Below are positions 17,844-26,478 of a DNA stretch of 64,000 nucleotides, piece after piece; within the stretch, counting starts at the first letter, position 1; every line of letters starts with the position of its first letter. The notes beneath the pieces were generated by a model. The model did not search any database and was not told the DNA's origin. It saw nothing but the letters and a program-made list of their open reading frames with translations. A program made the position numbers and the translations under genes. Source of the DNA: Modestobacter italicus (lineage in GTDB: Bacteria; Actinomycetota; Actinomycetes; Mycobacteriales; Geodermatophilaceae); contig NC_017955.1 in assembly GCF_000306785.1 (NCBI RefSeq), forward strand, positions 434,001 through 498,000. Reading direction: 5' to 3'.

Positions 17844-18980
17844 ATGCGTCCCTCTGCGCGCGCTCTCCTCGCCTCAGCCCGAAGCACCGGTCAGTTGTGG
17901 CGGTCCTTCCCGCCGGCGCCCAACTCCACGGCCCGGCACCGTGTGGCGTACGTGGGCTGGTCCGGCAACGGCAACCTGGGTGACGACGCGATGATCGCGG
18001 CCCACCGCAGGTTGCTGCCCGGGTGGGACGTGACCCAGGTGCCGAACCACGGCGGCTTCGCCCCGCTGTCCGGCGCTGCGCTCCGCCGGGTGGCGGTGAT
18101 CTGCCTGGGTGGGGGCACCCTGGTGCTCAACGGCCACTTCCGGGAGACCCTGGAGCGGTTGATGCGCGCCGCTCCCGACGCCCCCCGGGTGATGCTCGGT
18201 GTCGGCGTCGAGGACCTGGAGTTCCGGGAAGGCCGCCGAGCTGCCGTCCTCAGCGAGGTGGCCACGTGGCGCCCGCTGCTCACGGAGTTCGAGCAGGTGC
18301 GTGTCCGGGGGCCGCTGAGCCAGCGCACGGTGGCGTCGATGGGACTGGACAGCGTCGTCGTCGGGGACCCGGCCATCGCCCTGCCCGACCAGTCTCCCGG
18401 TGACCCGACCGGTCAGCGGCCGTCGGACCGCGCACGCATCGGCGTCAACTTCGGTGTCACCGACGACCTCTGGGGAGGCGACCACGCCGCCTTCCGCTCG
18501 ACGGTGGTGGCCGCGATCGGCCGGCTCGTCGGAGCAGGGCACGACGTGGCCTTGCTGGCGACCACGGTGCAGGACCGGGTCCATCTGAGCGAGGTCGCCA
18601 GAGAGTGCTCGGCCGCGGGGGTGACGGTCGCCGGACCGAACAGCGTCGGCCTCGCCGCGCTCGACACCGCGCTGAAGCGGTGCTCGGTGGTGGTGGGGGA
18701 GAAGTTGCACGCGCTCGTGCTGGCCGCCCGGCTGGGCATCCCGACCCTCGCGCTGGAGTACCGCCCCAAGTGCCGGGACTTCCAGCTCTCGGTCGGACGG
18801 GGGGACTGGGTGCTGCGCACCGACGACCTCACCGTTGAGGCGCTGGTGGACTTCGTGACTGCCGGGCTCGCTGCGGCCGAGGAGGACCGGGCCGAGCTGC
18901 GGCGGTCCGTCGAGGACCTCGGCCTCCGGCTGGAGCGGGCGGCGGAGTCGATGCGACTGGCCATGGGGAGGGTCGCGTGA
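17844..18980 (+). CDS. Polysaccharide pyruvyl transferase family protein
   Basis: 378 residues. The family opens with RVAYVGWSGNGNLGDDAMIAAHR (about residues 33-55), the typical G-N-x-GDD start of the CsaB/WcaK-type family, followed by VICLGGGTLVLNG. The middle has VRGPLSQRTVASMG and VVGDPAIALP, and the end KRCSVVVGEKLHALVLAARLGIPTLALEYRPK. These enzymes put pyruvate ketals from PEP onto sugars of cell-wall or exopolysaccharides. ATG at 17844 has GGAAGGAG close by. The 191-base gap before it has no gene. The next gene is a second family member. Confidence 0.88.
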   Translation: MRPSARALLASARSTGQLWRSFPPAPNSTARHRVAYVGWSGNGNLGDDAMIAAHRRLLPGWDVTQVPNHGGFAPLSGAALRRVAVICLGGGTLVLNGHFRETLERLMRAAPDAPRVMLGVGVEDLEFREGRRAAVLSEVATWRPLLTEFEQVRVRGPLSQRTVASMGLDSVVVGDPAIALPDQSPGDPTGQRPSDRARIGVNFGVTDDLWGGDHAAFRSTVVAAIGRLVGAGHDVALLATTVQDRVHLSEVARECSAAGVTVAGPNSVGLAALDTALKRCSVVVGEKLHALVLAARLGIPTLALEYRPKCRDFQLSVGRGDWVLRTDDLTVEALVDFVTAGLAAAEEDRAELRRSVEDLGLRLERAAESMRLAMGRVA

Positions 18981-19768
18981 GCGCCGTCGACCCGGCTCCC
19001 GAGGTCGAACTCGTGCACTGGAACCCGCGGCGTCGGGTGTCCCGCTTCCTGCCCGGGAGGATCACCCGGCCGGTCGGCAACTTCGGCGACCTGCTCGGTC
19101 CGATGGTGGTCCGCGAGATGCTCCGTCGGGCCGGCCTGACGTCTGCGGTCGCCGACGGCCGGCTGTTGTCGATCGGTTCGGTCCTGCACTTCGCCCGGGA
19201 CGGCGATGTCGTCTGGGGCTCCGGGGTGAACGGGAAGAGCCTGGACGCGCCAGTGACGGCCCGCCGGCTGGACGTGCGAGCCGTGCGAGGGCCGCGCACC
19301 CGAGCGGTGCTGCAGGAGCGCGGCATCGCAGTCCCCGAGGTCTACGGGGACCCGGGCCTGCTGGTGGGGCAGCTCTGGCCGCGGGAGTCCCTGCTGCGGC
19401 CGGGCCCCCGCAGCCCGGTCACCGTCGTCCCGAACCTGCACGACGCCCCGGCGCACGCCCGGACGCCGGGTCTCCTCGACCCGCGGACCGACGTGGGTGA
19501 GGTCCTGGCCCGGATCGCCAACAGCGACTTCGTCGTCGGCTCCTCGCTGCACGGCATCGTGGTCGCGGAGAGCTTCGGCATCCCGGCCCGGCTGGTCCGG
19601 CCCGGTGCTGAGCCGCTCTTCAAGTACGAGGACTACTACGCGGGCACCGGTCGACCTGCCCCCCGTCCGGCCGCCTCGGTGGAAGCCGCGATGGACGCCG
19701 GTGGTGAGCCCCCCGCGGTCCTCGACCCGGCGCTGGCGGCGGCCTTCCCCCGGGACCTCTGGCGGTGA
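18977..19768 (+). CDS. Second pyruvyl transferase family protein (GumL/ExoV-like)
   Basis: 263 residues, shorter than the gene before it. VGNFGDLLGPMVVREML (about 33-49) is the GumL/ExoV-like form of the family start, followed by LLSIGSVLHFARDGDVVWGSG, VRAVRGPRTRAVLQ, VYGDPGLLV and VVGSSLHGIVVAESFGIPARLV. Pyruvate transfer onto a terminal sugar of the repeat is the expected role. Two such genes in a row suggest two pyruvylated sites or a partnership. GTG start at 18977 overlaps the preceding stop by four bases, and its own stop overlaps the next gene. Confidence 0.85.
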   Translation: MSAVDPAPEVELVHWNPRRRVSRFLPGRITRPVGNFGDLLGPMVVREMLRRAGLTSAVADGRLLSIGSVLHFARDGDVVWGSGVNGKSLDAPVTARRLDVRAVRGPRTRAVLQERGIAVPEVYGDPGLLVGQLWPRESLLRPGPRSPVTVVPNLHDAPAHARTPGLLDPRTDVGEVLARIANSDFVVGSSLHGIVVAESFGIPARLVRPGAEPLFKYEDYYAGTGRPAPRPAASVEAAMDAGGEPPAVLDPALAAAFPRDLWR

Positions 19769-20954
19769 GCGGCATCCTCCGGGTCGGCGTGGTGGCGAGC
19801 GACGACGCACGCGACCCCGCCGCCCGCTCGGGCACCCCCCACGGCGTGCTGTCCGGATTGGAGTCCCTCGGGGTGGACGTCCCCGTGCTGCGAGCAGCCC
19901 CGCCGGCCGTGCTGGAGCGTGGCGTGGCCCTGGTGGCCGGGGGGCGTGGGGCGGAGCAGGGGATGCTGGACCAGCGGTTGCGAGCCCGGGGCTCCCGCGG
20001 TCTCTACTCGGCGTCGGTGGCTCGGCTGCGCGGCACCGCCGCCTCCGCGAGGGCGCGGTCGACCGCCGTGGACGCGTGGGTGCAGATCGGTGCCGGCTTC
20101 TCGCTGGCCACCACGGCGCCCTTCCGGTGTACGACGACATGACCGTTCCGCAGGCGCTGCAGCACGGCTACGGCCGTTGGCCGCACGTCGGTGCGGGGAC
20201 GGTCCGCCGCCGGACCGATCTGCAGCGGGAGGTCTACTCCTCGGCCCGTGTCTGCTGCACGGAATCCTCCTGGGCCGCCGCTGCCATCGCCCGGGACTTC
20301 GACGTCCCGTGGGACCGGCTGGCCGTCGTCGGCACCGGCACGACCGAGGTGGGCCTGAGCGCCGCCCGGGACTGGTCGGTTCCCCGGTTCCTGTTCGTCG
20401 GGCTGGACTGGCAGCGCAAGAACGGCGATCGGGTGGTCCGGGCGTTCATCCGCCTGCACAGGGACCACCCGCAGGCGACCCTCGACGTCGTCGGTGGACA
20501 TCCGCCGCTCGACGTCGCAGGAGTCCGCACCCACGGGGTACTGCGCAGGGACTCCCCAGCCGACCGGGCCCGACTCGCCGAGCTGTTCGCCGTGTCGACC
20601 TGCTTCGTGATGCCCTCGCTCTTCGAGCCGGCCGGCATCGTCTTCACCGAGGCGGCCGCTGCAGGGCTGCCGAGCGTCGGCGGGACCGTGGGAGGGTCCA
20701 TCGACCTCATCGGCGACGCCGGCCGGGTGGTGGACCCTGCCGACGACGGCGCCGTGGAGACGGCGATGCGCGAGCTCGCCGACCCGGCGACAGCTGCCCG
20801 GCTCGGCGGCGTGGCCCGGGCCCGAGGCGAGCTCTTCACCTGGCGGGCCGTCGCGGCCCGACTGCTGGACGCGCTGGGCTTCAGCCCGCCTGACGGCACC
20901 CGGCCCGTCCTCCTGCCGCTGCGCGGCGCCACCGTGGAGGGTCACCGTGCCTGA
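19765..20954 (+). pseudogene. GT4-type glycosyltransferase with one-base frameshift
   Basis: Frame one starts GTG at 19765 (ILRVGVVASDDARDPAARSG) and stops at 20142. Frame two carries the rest: PVYDDMTVPQALQHGYGRW, CTESSWAAAAIARDF, FLFVGLDWQRKNGDRVVRAF, and LFEPAGIVFTEAAAAGLPSV (E-x7-E), to a stop at 20954. The span of 1190 bases is one short of a whole number of codons. CCCTTCCGGTGTAC near 20120-20133 would restore the frame if it had one more C. It is coupled to the upstream pyruvyl transferase (overlap 19765-19768) and overlaps the next gene. Either a recent mutation or a sequence error in a C-run. Confidence 0.88.
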
Positions 20955-21984
20955 CGCCCGACAGCCCGGCTCCGTCGTCCGGCCCGTCCGCGTGCTGCAG
21001 TCCGTGCGCCTCGGCGGCGGGCACCCCAGCTACGCCGACCACGTGGCCGCGGCCTCGGACCCCGTGCGGGTCGAGCTGCTGTCCTTCTCCTACCGGACGG
21101 CGCTGACCGGGCACTGGGACGTGCTGCACGTCCACTGGCCGGAGAACCTGATCCGGCGCCGGAGCCGGCCCCGGCGGGCGCTGCGTGCGGTGCTGTTCGC
21201 CCTGCTCCTGCTGCGGATTAGCGTCCGGCGGCCGGGCGTCGTGCGCACCGTGCACAACGTGGCCCCGCACGAGCCGGGCCACCGGTTCGAGCGCGCCCTG
21301 CTCGCCGTGCTGGACCGGTGCGTCACCTGCTTCGTCCGGCTCAACGACGAGACGCCGGTGCGCCCAGGCGTGCCGGTCGTCACCATCCCGCACGGCCACT
21401 ACCGCGACGAGCTCGACCCGGCAGGCGACCCGCCGACAGATGACGGCCGGACACTGCTGTTCTTCGGGTTCCTGCGCCCGTACAAGGGCGTCGACGCACT
21501 GGTCGAGGCGTTCGGCGAGCTGGCCGACCCCTCCGCGAGGCTGGTGATCGCCGGGGAGCCGGCGAACGCGGCCATGCGCGCGCTCGTCGAGGAGGCTGCA
21601 GCGGCGGACCCGCGGGTCGAGCCGCACCTGACGTTCCTCTCCGACGAGGACCTGGGCGCGCTGGTGCGTCGCGCGACCGTGGTGGTGCTGCCCTACCGGG
21701 AGATCCACAACTCCGGGGTCCTCTTCGCCGCGCTGTCGCTCGCCTGCCCGGTCCTGGTGCCGGAGAACGCGGTCACCGCCGCGCTGCGGGCCGAGGTCGG
21801 CGCCGACTGGGTGCGCGGGTTCACCCACCCGCTGACCGCCGGCGACCTGTCCTCCGCTCTGCGGCAGGCGGCGGACCGGGACCCGGCTGCGGTGCCCGAC
21901 CTGGCCGGGCGGGAGTGGTCGGCCGTGGCCGATCGGTACGCCGAGGTCTTCCAGGGGCGGGCGTCGACGGGGGCTCGGGCATGA
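20947..21984 (+). CDS. GT4-type glycosyltransferase (GumH/GumK-like region)
   Basis: 345 residues. It starts with RVLQSVRLGGGHPSYADHV and has DVLHVHWPENLIRR, VVRTVHNVAPHE, TLLFFGFLRPYKGVDALVEAF and VVLPYREIHNSGVLFAALSLACPV. The usual E-x7-E second Glu region is changed (IHNSGVLFAALS), as in several GT4 outliers. A hydrophobic stretch at about 79-88 suggests membrane association. GTG at 20947 overlaps the frameshifted gene before it. It likely transfers one sugar to the lipid-linked repeat. Confidence 0.82.
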   Translation: MPDARQPGSVVRPVRVLQSVRLGGGHPSYADHVAAASDPVRVELLSFSYRTALTGHWDVLHVHWPENLIRRRSRPRRALRAVLFALLLLRISVRRPGVVRTVHNVAPHEPGHRFERALLAVLDRCVTCFVRLNDETPVRPGVPVVTIPHGHYRDELDPAGDPPTDDGRTLLFFGFLRPYKGVDALVEAFGELADPSARLVIAGEPANAAMRALVEEAAAADPRVEPHLTFLSDEDLGALVRRATVVVLPYREIHNSGVLFAALSLACPVLVPENAVTAALRAEVGADWVRGFTHPLTAGDLSSALRQAADRDPAAVPDLAGREWSAVADRYAEVFQGRASTGARA

Positions 21985-23102
21985 CCGACGTCGTCGTGGC
22001 CCTGGTCTCCGACACCTGGACGGACGCGGTCCGCCGGGGGTTCTACTCCACGGCCGACCAGACCCTCCAGACCCTCTTGACCGCCGAGCAGGTCGGCACC
22101 GTGCTGGTTGCCGACCACCCGCGTGGTGTCGCCTCGCAGGTCCGTCGACGGCTGCAGGGCGACAGGCCGGCTCCCCGCCGGCCCGGGATGCGCGGGGTCC
22201 GTCCGCTCAGCCTGGTCACCCCGCCGCCGGTGTCGGTCCTCGCGTTGGGCCGCCGCTATCGCGCGTACGACCTGCAGACGGCCGTGGCAGCCCGCCGGCA
22301 CGGGCTGCAACGGCCGGCGCTGGTCACCTTCAACCTCTGGCACGCCGCGCTGGCCGACTCGCGCTGGGCCGGGCAGCGGGTCTTCTACGCGCAGGACGAC
22401 GAGTCCGCGATCCCCGCGCACGCGGCGCACCGGGACCAGACCCTGGCCGCCTACGAGCGGATCGCCCGCAGCGGCATGGCCGTCGTGGCGGTGTCCCAGG
22501 TGCTGCTGGACCGGATCGCCCCGGTGGGGCCCGGCCTCGTCGTTCCGAACGGCGTGGACGCCGAACTGTGGTCGGTCCCGCCGCCGGCGCCGGTCCGTCG
22601 ACCCCGGCCGGTGGCCTTCTACGCCGGCACCGTCGACGCGCGGCTGGACCTCGGCGCCTTCCGGGCGCTGGCCGAGGGCGGTTTCGCGGTCCGCGTCGCC
22701 GGCCCGATGGTGGACCCGGTCGTCAAGGCGGAGCTCGCAGCCGTCCCCGGCCTCGAACTGCTGGGCTCCCGCCCCCGGGCGGAGGTGGTCCAGCTGGCGC
22801 AGAGCAGCGACGTCTGCGTGCTGGCCCACCACCGCAGCCCGCTCACCGAGGCGATGTCACCGTTGAAGTTGTTCGAGTACCTGGCCTCCGGCACCCCGGT
22901 CGTGGCCACCCGCCTGCCGGGCTCCGCGGTCGCCGGCGACCGGGTGGTGTGGGTCGAGCCGGGTGGCGACCACCTGGCCGGTGCCCGGCAGGCGCTGGCC
23001 CTGGGCCGCCAGCCCGAGGCCGAACGTCAGGCGTGCATCCGCGAGATGTCCTGGCGGGCCCGGCACCGCCCGCTGCTCGAGCTGATCGGGGGCGGCTGGT
23101 GA
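21981..23102 (+). CDS. GT4-type glycosyltransferase
   Basis: 373 residues from ATG at 21981 (ATGA overlap). DVVVALVSDTWTDAVRRGFYSTADQ is the N-terminal domain start, with VFYAQDDESAIPAHAAHRD in the acceptor region. The donor domain has PVAFYAGTVDARLDLGAF, ELLGSRPRAEVVQLAQ and SPLTEAMSPLKLFEYLASGTPVVATRL; the E-x7-E segment reads EAMSPLKLFE. No signal peptide or span. It is the third of four GT genes in this coupled chain. Confidence 0.85.
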   Translation: MTDVVVALVSDTWTDAVRRGFYSTADQTLQTLLTAEQVGTVLVADHPRGVASQVRRRLQGDRPAPRRPGMRGVRPLSLVTPPPVSVLALGRRYRAYDLQTAVAARRHGLQRPALVTFNLWHAALADSRWAGQRVFYAQDDESAIPAHAAHRDQTLAAYERIARSGMAVVAVSQVLLDRIAPVGPGLVVPNGVDAELWSVPPPAPVRRPRPVAFYAGTVDARLDLGAFRALAEGGFAVRVAGPMVDPVVKAELAAVPGLELLGSRPRAEVVQLAQSSDVCVLAHHRSPLTEAMSPLKLFEYLASGTPVVATRLPGSAVAGDRVVWVEPGGDHLAGARQALALGRQPEAERQACIREMSWRARHRPLLELIGGGW

Positions 23103-24220
23103 GCGCCGCGTCCCCGGGCACCATCGTCGTCCTCGCGTCCACCGCGTACGACGGCCACCAGCTGACCGACCAGCGCCTGGCGCGCGCGCTGGCAACGGAC
23201 GCCACGGTCGTCTACGTCGACCCACCGGTGCCGGTCTTCGGGCTGGGGAAGCCCGGCCCGGTCCCGCGGCGCCGCCGTCGGGTCGACGGGCTGACCGTGC
23301 TCTCACCGCGGATGCTGCCGTGGGGGCGGCGGCGCGGGCTCGCTGTCGTGACCGGGCTCTGGGTCGGGCTGGTGGTGCGCTGGGCTGCTCGGCGGGCCGA
23401 CCGTCCTGCCGTGCTGGTGACCGCGGCACACCCGGTCACTCTCCGGGTGCTGCGGTCGTGGCGGTCGGAGCTGCTGCTCAAGGACGACTACGTGGCCGGT
23501 GCGGCGTTGATCAACGGCGCCGGCGCGCGCATCGCCCGGCACCGCAGGGCGCTGCTCGCCCGGGTCGACGAGGTCGCCGTGGTCACGCCGGTGCTCGCCG
23601 ACGCAGCCGCCGCCATGGGCGCCCGGACGGCGGTGCACGTCCTCCCGCCCGGCTGTGACGTCGACGCCGGGCGCGTCGACGTCACCGACCTGCTCGCCGA
23701 CGTACCCACCCCCCGGGCGGTGTTCATCGGGATGGTGAGCGACCGGATCGACTTCGACGTGCTCGAGGCGGCCTGCGACGCCGGCGTCACCGTGGTCGCG
23801 GTCGGCCGGCAGCAGCCCACGTTCTCCCGCCAGGACCGCTGGGAGGCCCTGGTCGCCACCGGTGCGCTCCGCCCGCTGGGTGAGCGGTCACCCGAGGTCG
23901 TCGCGTCACTGGTGCGAGCCTGCGACGTGGGACTGGTGCCCTACACGCAGAGCGACTTCAACCGGGCGAGCTTCCCGCTCAAGCTGCTGGAGTACCTGGC
24001 CGGTGGCCTGCCCGTGGTCGCATCGGACCTCCCGGCGGTCCGCTGGCTGGCGGCTCCGCACGTCCACCGCACCACGGGGCCGGACGACGTCGCGGCGGCA
24101 CTCGCCGCCGCCCTGCTCGACGCCCGGGACCCGGCCACCGCGCAGGTCTGCGAGGCGTTCGCCGCCGAGCACACCTGGGCCCGACGGGCGAGGCGTCATG
24201 CGCAGCTGCTTGCCGGCTGA
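23099..24220 (+). CDS. GT4-type glycosyltransferase, last gene of its operon
   Basis: 373 residues from GTG at 23099. TIVVLASTAYDGHQLTDQRLAR starts the N-terminal domain, LLLKDDYVAGA lies in the middle, and the donor domain has RAVFIGMVSDRIDFDVLEAA and QSDFNRASFPLKLLEYLAGGLPVVASDL. It resembles the exopolysaccharide GT of the TuaH type in length and pattern; that assignment is weak. It is the same length as the preceding gene, but the two are not close in sequence. A strong hairpin follows the stop. Confidence 0.82.
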   Translation: MSAASPGTIVVLASTAYDGHQLTDQRLARALATDATVVYVDPPVPVFGLGKPGPVPRRRRRVDGLTVLSPRMLPWGRRRGLAVVTGLWVGLVVRWAARRADRPAVLVTAAHPVTLRVLRSWRSELLLKDDYVAGAALINGAGARIARHRRALLARVDEVAVVTPVLADAAAAMGARTAVHVLPPGCDVDAGRVDVTDLLADVPTPRAVFIGMVSDRIDFDVLEAACDAGVTVVAVGRQQPTFSRQDRWEALVATGALRPLGERSPEVVASLVRACDVGLVPYTQSDFNRASFPLKLLEYLAGGLPVVASDLPAVRWLAAPHVHRTTGPDDVAAALAAALLDARDPATAQVCEAFAAEHTWARRARRHAQLLAG

Positions 24221-24248
24221 ACGCGGGCGCCGGTCCCGGCGCCCGCGT
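24221..24248. terminator. Bidirectional terminator hairpin
   Basis: ACGCGGGCGCCG (24221-24232) and CGGCGCCCGCGT (24237-24248) are perfect 12-base arms with a four-base loop. It lies exactly between the convergent stops at 24220 (GT4) and 24255 (beta-helix protein). No U-tract, as is common in high-GC actinobacteria. Confidence 0.75.
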
Positions 24249-24254
24249 CGCTGC

Positions 24255-25463
24255 TCACTTCGTGGGCACCACTACCACCGGCAGGCCGGTCTCGGCCATG
24301 ACGTTGTCCGCGGTGACCGTGACCGTCGGCGGTGCCAGGACGGGGCCGTACTTGGCGTCGGCGGTGAAGGTGTTCCGGTCCAGCGACACCCGGGTGATCG
24401 TCGCGTCGCCGCGGACGTTGACCGTGTAGTTGCCGCCGCTGAGCCGGTTGCCCGCCACCACGACGTCCTGCAGGTAGAAGGGGCGCAGCTCGCTGCCGAG
24501 CATGATCGCGGCGTTCCCCTGGTCGCCGGTGCCGTAGTTGCGCGGGTCGAGCGTGTTGCCCGTGATGGTGATGTTCGCGCCGCCGGTGCTCTGCACCGCA
24601 TCGGGGTGCAGGTCGCCCTTGCGGACCATGGCGTGGATCCACGAGGCGTCGACGGTGGTGTTGCTGCCCGCACGCGCGCCGTCGTTGGTGCCCCGCACCT
24701 CGACCCGGCGCAGGGTGTAGTTCTGCCAGCCGATGCCGATGTCGACGATCCCGGCCCCGTCCAGTTCGCTGTCCTCGACGACCAGGTTGCGGTAGGTGCC
24801 GCTGGTGGCCACGACCATGTTGGTGGCCGAGGCGCTGCAGGTGATCCGGCTGTTGCGGATGACCACGTCGTTCGCGCGGATGGTGATGCACCCGGTGAGG
24901 TCGATGCCGTCGATGACGGTGCCCGACTTGAACACCGTGAGGTCGCCGACCTGGGGGGTGAGCCGCACCCCGGCCGGCACGCCGGTGGTGTCCGGCCCAG
25001 CCCCGGTGCTCGGCGTGGTCAGCGCCGGGGACGCGGGCACCGGCGTGACGCGGAGGGTCTTGTCCACCGTGGAGCTGACCTTCCCGCTGGTGAAGCGGGT
25101 GCGCACGGCGGTCAGACCGGACCTGCCGGTCAGGTCCACGGTCGCGGTCGCGCGCCAGGTGCCCTCTGCCGCCGTGACCGCGGTGGTGCTGCCGAGGACG
25201 GTGCCGCCCACGGCGAAGGAGACGGCGGTCAGCGGCGAGGACGCGACGGCCGTCAGCTCCACCGGCTGGGCGGGAACCGGCGCCATGTTGATCGAGTGGC
25301 CGTCGTAGGCCACCCACATGGACGAGGCGGCGTCCGCCCGGTCGACGGGCAGCGCGGTCAGGACCGCCACCACGGCCAGCGCGGCCCCGGTGACGGCGCC
25401 GGCGCGACGCACCAACCGACCCCGTCCGGAGCGATGGGTGCACGTCGGGTGCTGCGTCGTCAT
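24255..25463 (-). CDS. Secreted right-handed beta-helix protein with Ig-like domain
   Basis: 402 residues from ATG at 25463. A signal peptide (about 1-47, ending DRADAAS) is followed by an Ig-like domain (about 55-140: VELTAVASSPLTAVSFAVGG, then TWRATATVDLTG). The rest is a parallel beta-helix: repeated short strands such as VIDGIDLTGCITIRANDVVI, NMVVATSGTYRNLVVEDSE and ANITITGNTLDP. Beta-helix proteins include polysaccharide lyases, glycosidases and epimerases; no catalytic set is certain. Paralogous to 27443-28345. It sits within the exopolysaccharide region, so the polymer may be its ligand or substrate. Confidence 0.85.
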   Translation of the reverse strand: MTTQHPTCTHRSGRGRLVRRAGAVTGAALAVVAVLTALPVDRADAASSMWVAYDGHSINMAPVPAQPVELTAVASSPLTAVSFAVGGTVLGSTTAVTAAEGTWRATATVDLTGRSGLTAVRTRFTSGKVSSTVDKTLRVTPVPASPALTTPSTGAGPDTTGVPAGVRLTPQVGDLTVFKSGTVIDGIDLTGCITIRANDVVIRNSRITCSASATNMVVATSGTYRNLVVEDSELDGAGIVDIGIGWQNYTLRRVEVRGTNDGARAGSNTTVDASWIHAMVRKGDLHPDAVQSTGGANITITGNTLDPRNYGTGDQGNAAIMLGSELRPFYLQDVVVAGNRLSGGNYTVNVRGDATITRVSLDRNTFTADAKYGPVLAPPTVTVTADNVMAETGLPVVVVPTK

Positions 25464-25617
25464 GGGACTAGTGGTCGGCAGTCCCGCCGCCGGGGTGGAT
25501 CGCCCGACCGGGTGGGGTCGCCCATGACCTCTGTCACACCCACCAGGGGATCCGCCGGACCGCGACAGAGCCCCGCAGCTCGCACCTCCATCCCACACCG
25601 AAGCGACAGGGAGTTCC

Positions 25618-26478
25618 GTGTCCGACGAGCTCGTCCGTACACCGACGTCCGTCGTCGTGCCCGCCCACGACGAGGCGCAGGTCATCGACCGGTGCCTCAC
25701 CGCACTGCTGAGCCGGTCGGAGCCAGGAGAGTTCGACGTGGTCGTGGTCGCCAACGGCTGCTCCGACGACACGGTGGCGCGCGCGGTCGCGCACGGCTCC
25801 GCCGTCCGGGTCCTCGACCTGCCGGCCGTGGGCAAGACCGGAGCGCTCAACGCCGGTGACGCGGCAGCCACGGGCTTCCCGCGCATCTACCTGGACGCGG
25901 ACGTCGAGCTCAGCACCGAGGCCGCCCGTGCCATGGCCCGGGAGCTGCGCGCCGGTCCGGCCCTGGTGGCCGGTGCCCGGCCGCGCCCCGACCTGACCGG
26001 GTGCTCGAGGTGGGTCCGTTGGTACTACGACGTCTGGCTGGCGCTGCCGGTGCTCAACGACCGCTACGTCGGGTCCGGGGTCTTCGCGGTGTCCGAGGCG
26101 GGCCACCGACGGCTGGCGCCCTTCCCCCCGGTGATCGCCGACGACCTCTACGCCCGTCGGGTCTTCGCCCCAGCGGAGCGGGTGACCACCGAGCCGGGGT
26201 TCACCATCTTCCCCTCACGCGGGCTGCCCGCCCTGGTCGACCGGCTGGTCCGCGTCCGGGCGGGCAACGTCCAACTGGAGTCCGGGCAGCTGCCGATGGG
26301 CACCGCGGAGGCCCCTCGCGGAGCCCGCGGGCTGCTCGCCACCCCTGGGGTGCCAGCTGCCAAGAAGCTGCTGTTCCTCGGGCTGGGTGCCGTGGTCCGC
26401 GCCGGAGCCTGGGTGAAGGCCCGCCGCGGCCGCACCACCGTGTGGAACCGCGACGAGTCCTCGAGGAGGGCAGCATGA
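25618..26478 (+). CDS. GT2 glycosyltransferase
   Basis: 286 residues from GTG at 25618, with CAGGGAG upstream. TSVVVPAHDEAQVIDRCL begins the GT-A domain, then VVVVANGCSDDTV, GKTGALNAGD and YLDADVELS (metal site). GSGVFAVS and IADDLYARRVF follow in the acceptor half. A C-terminal hydrophobic stretch (about 255-268, KLLFLGLGAVVRAGA) may touch the membrane. It is the first gene of the plus-strand operon running to 33227 and overlaps the next start by four bases. Confidence 0.87.
   Translation: MSDELVRTPTSVVVPAHDEAQVIDRCLTALLSRSEPGEFDVVVVANGCSDDTVARAVAHGSAVRVLDLPAVGKTGALNAGDAAATGFPRIYLDADVELSTEAARAMARELRAGPALVAGARPRPDLTGCSRWVRWYYDVWLALPVLNDRYVGSGVFAVSEAGHRRLAPFPPVIADDLYARRVFAPAERVTTEPGFTIFPSRGLPALVDRLVRVRAGNVQLESGQLPMGTAEAPRGARGLLATPGVPAAKKLLFLGLGAVVRAGAWVKARRGRTTVWNRDESSRRAA

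Noticed and set aside
21981-24220. Two GT4-type genes of identical length (1122 bases) as a tandem duplication
   Set aside because: Their sequences differ throughout, apart from the general GT4 pattern; equal length looks like coincidence.
23862-25859. Plus-strand frame of 665 codons
   Set aside because: It crosses the ends of three well-supported genes on both strands and has no motif; shadow frame.
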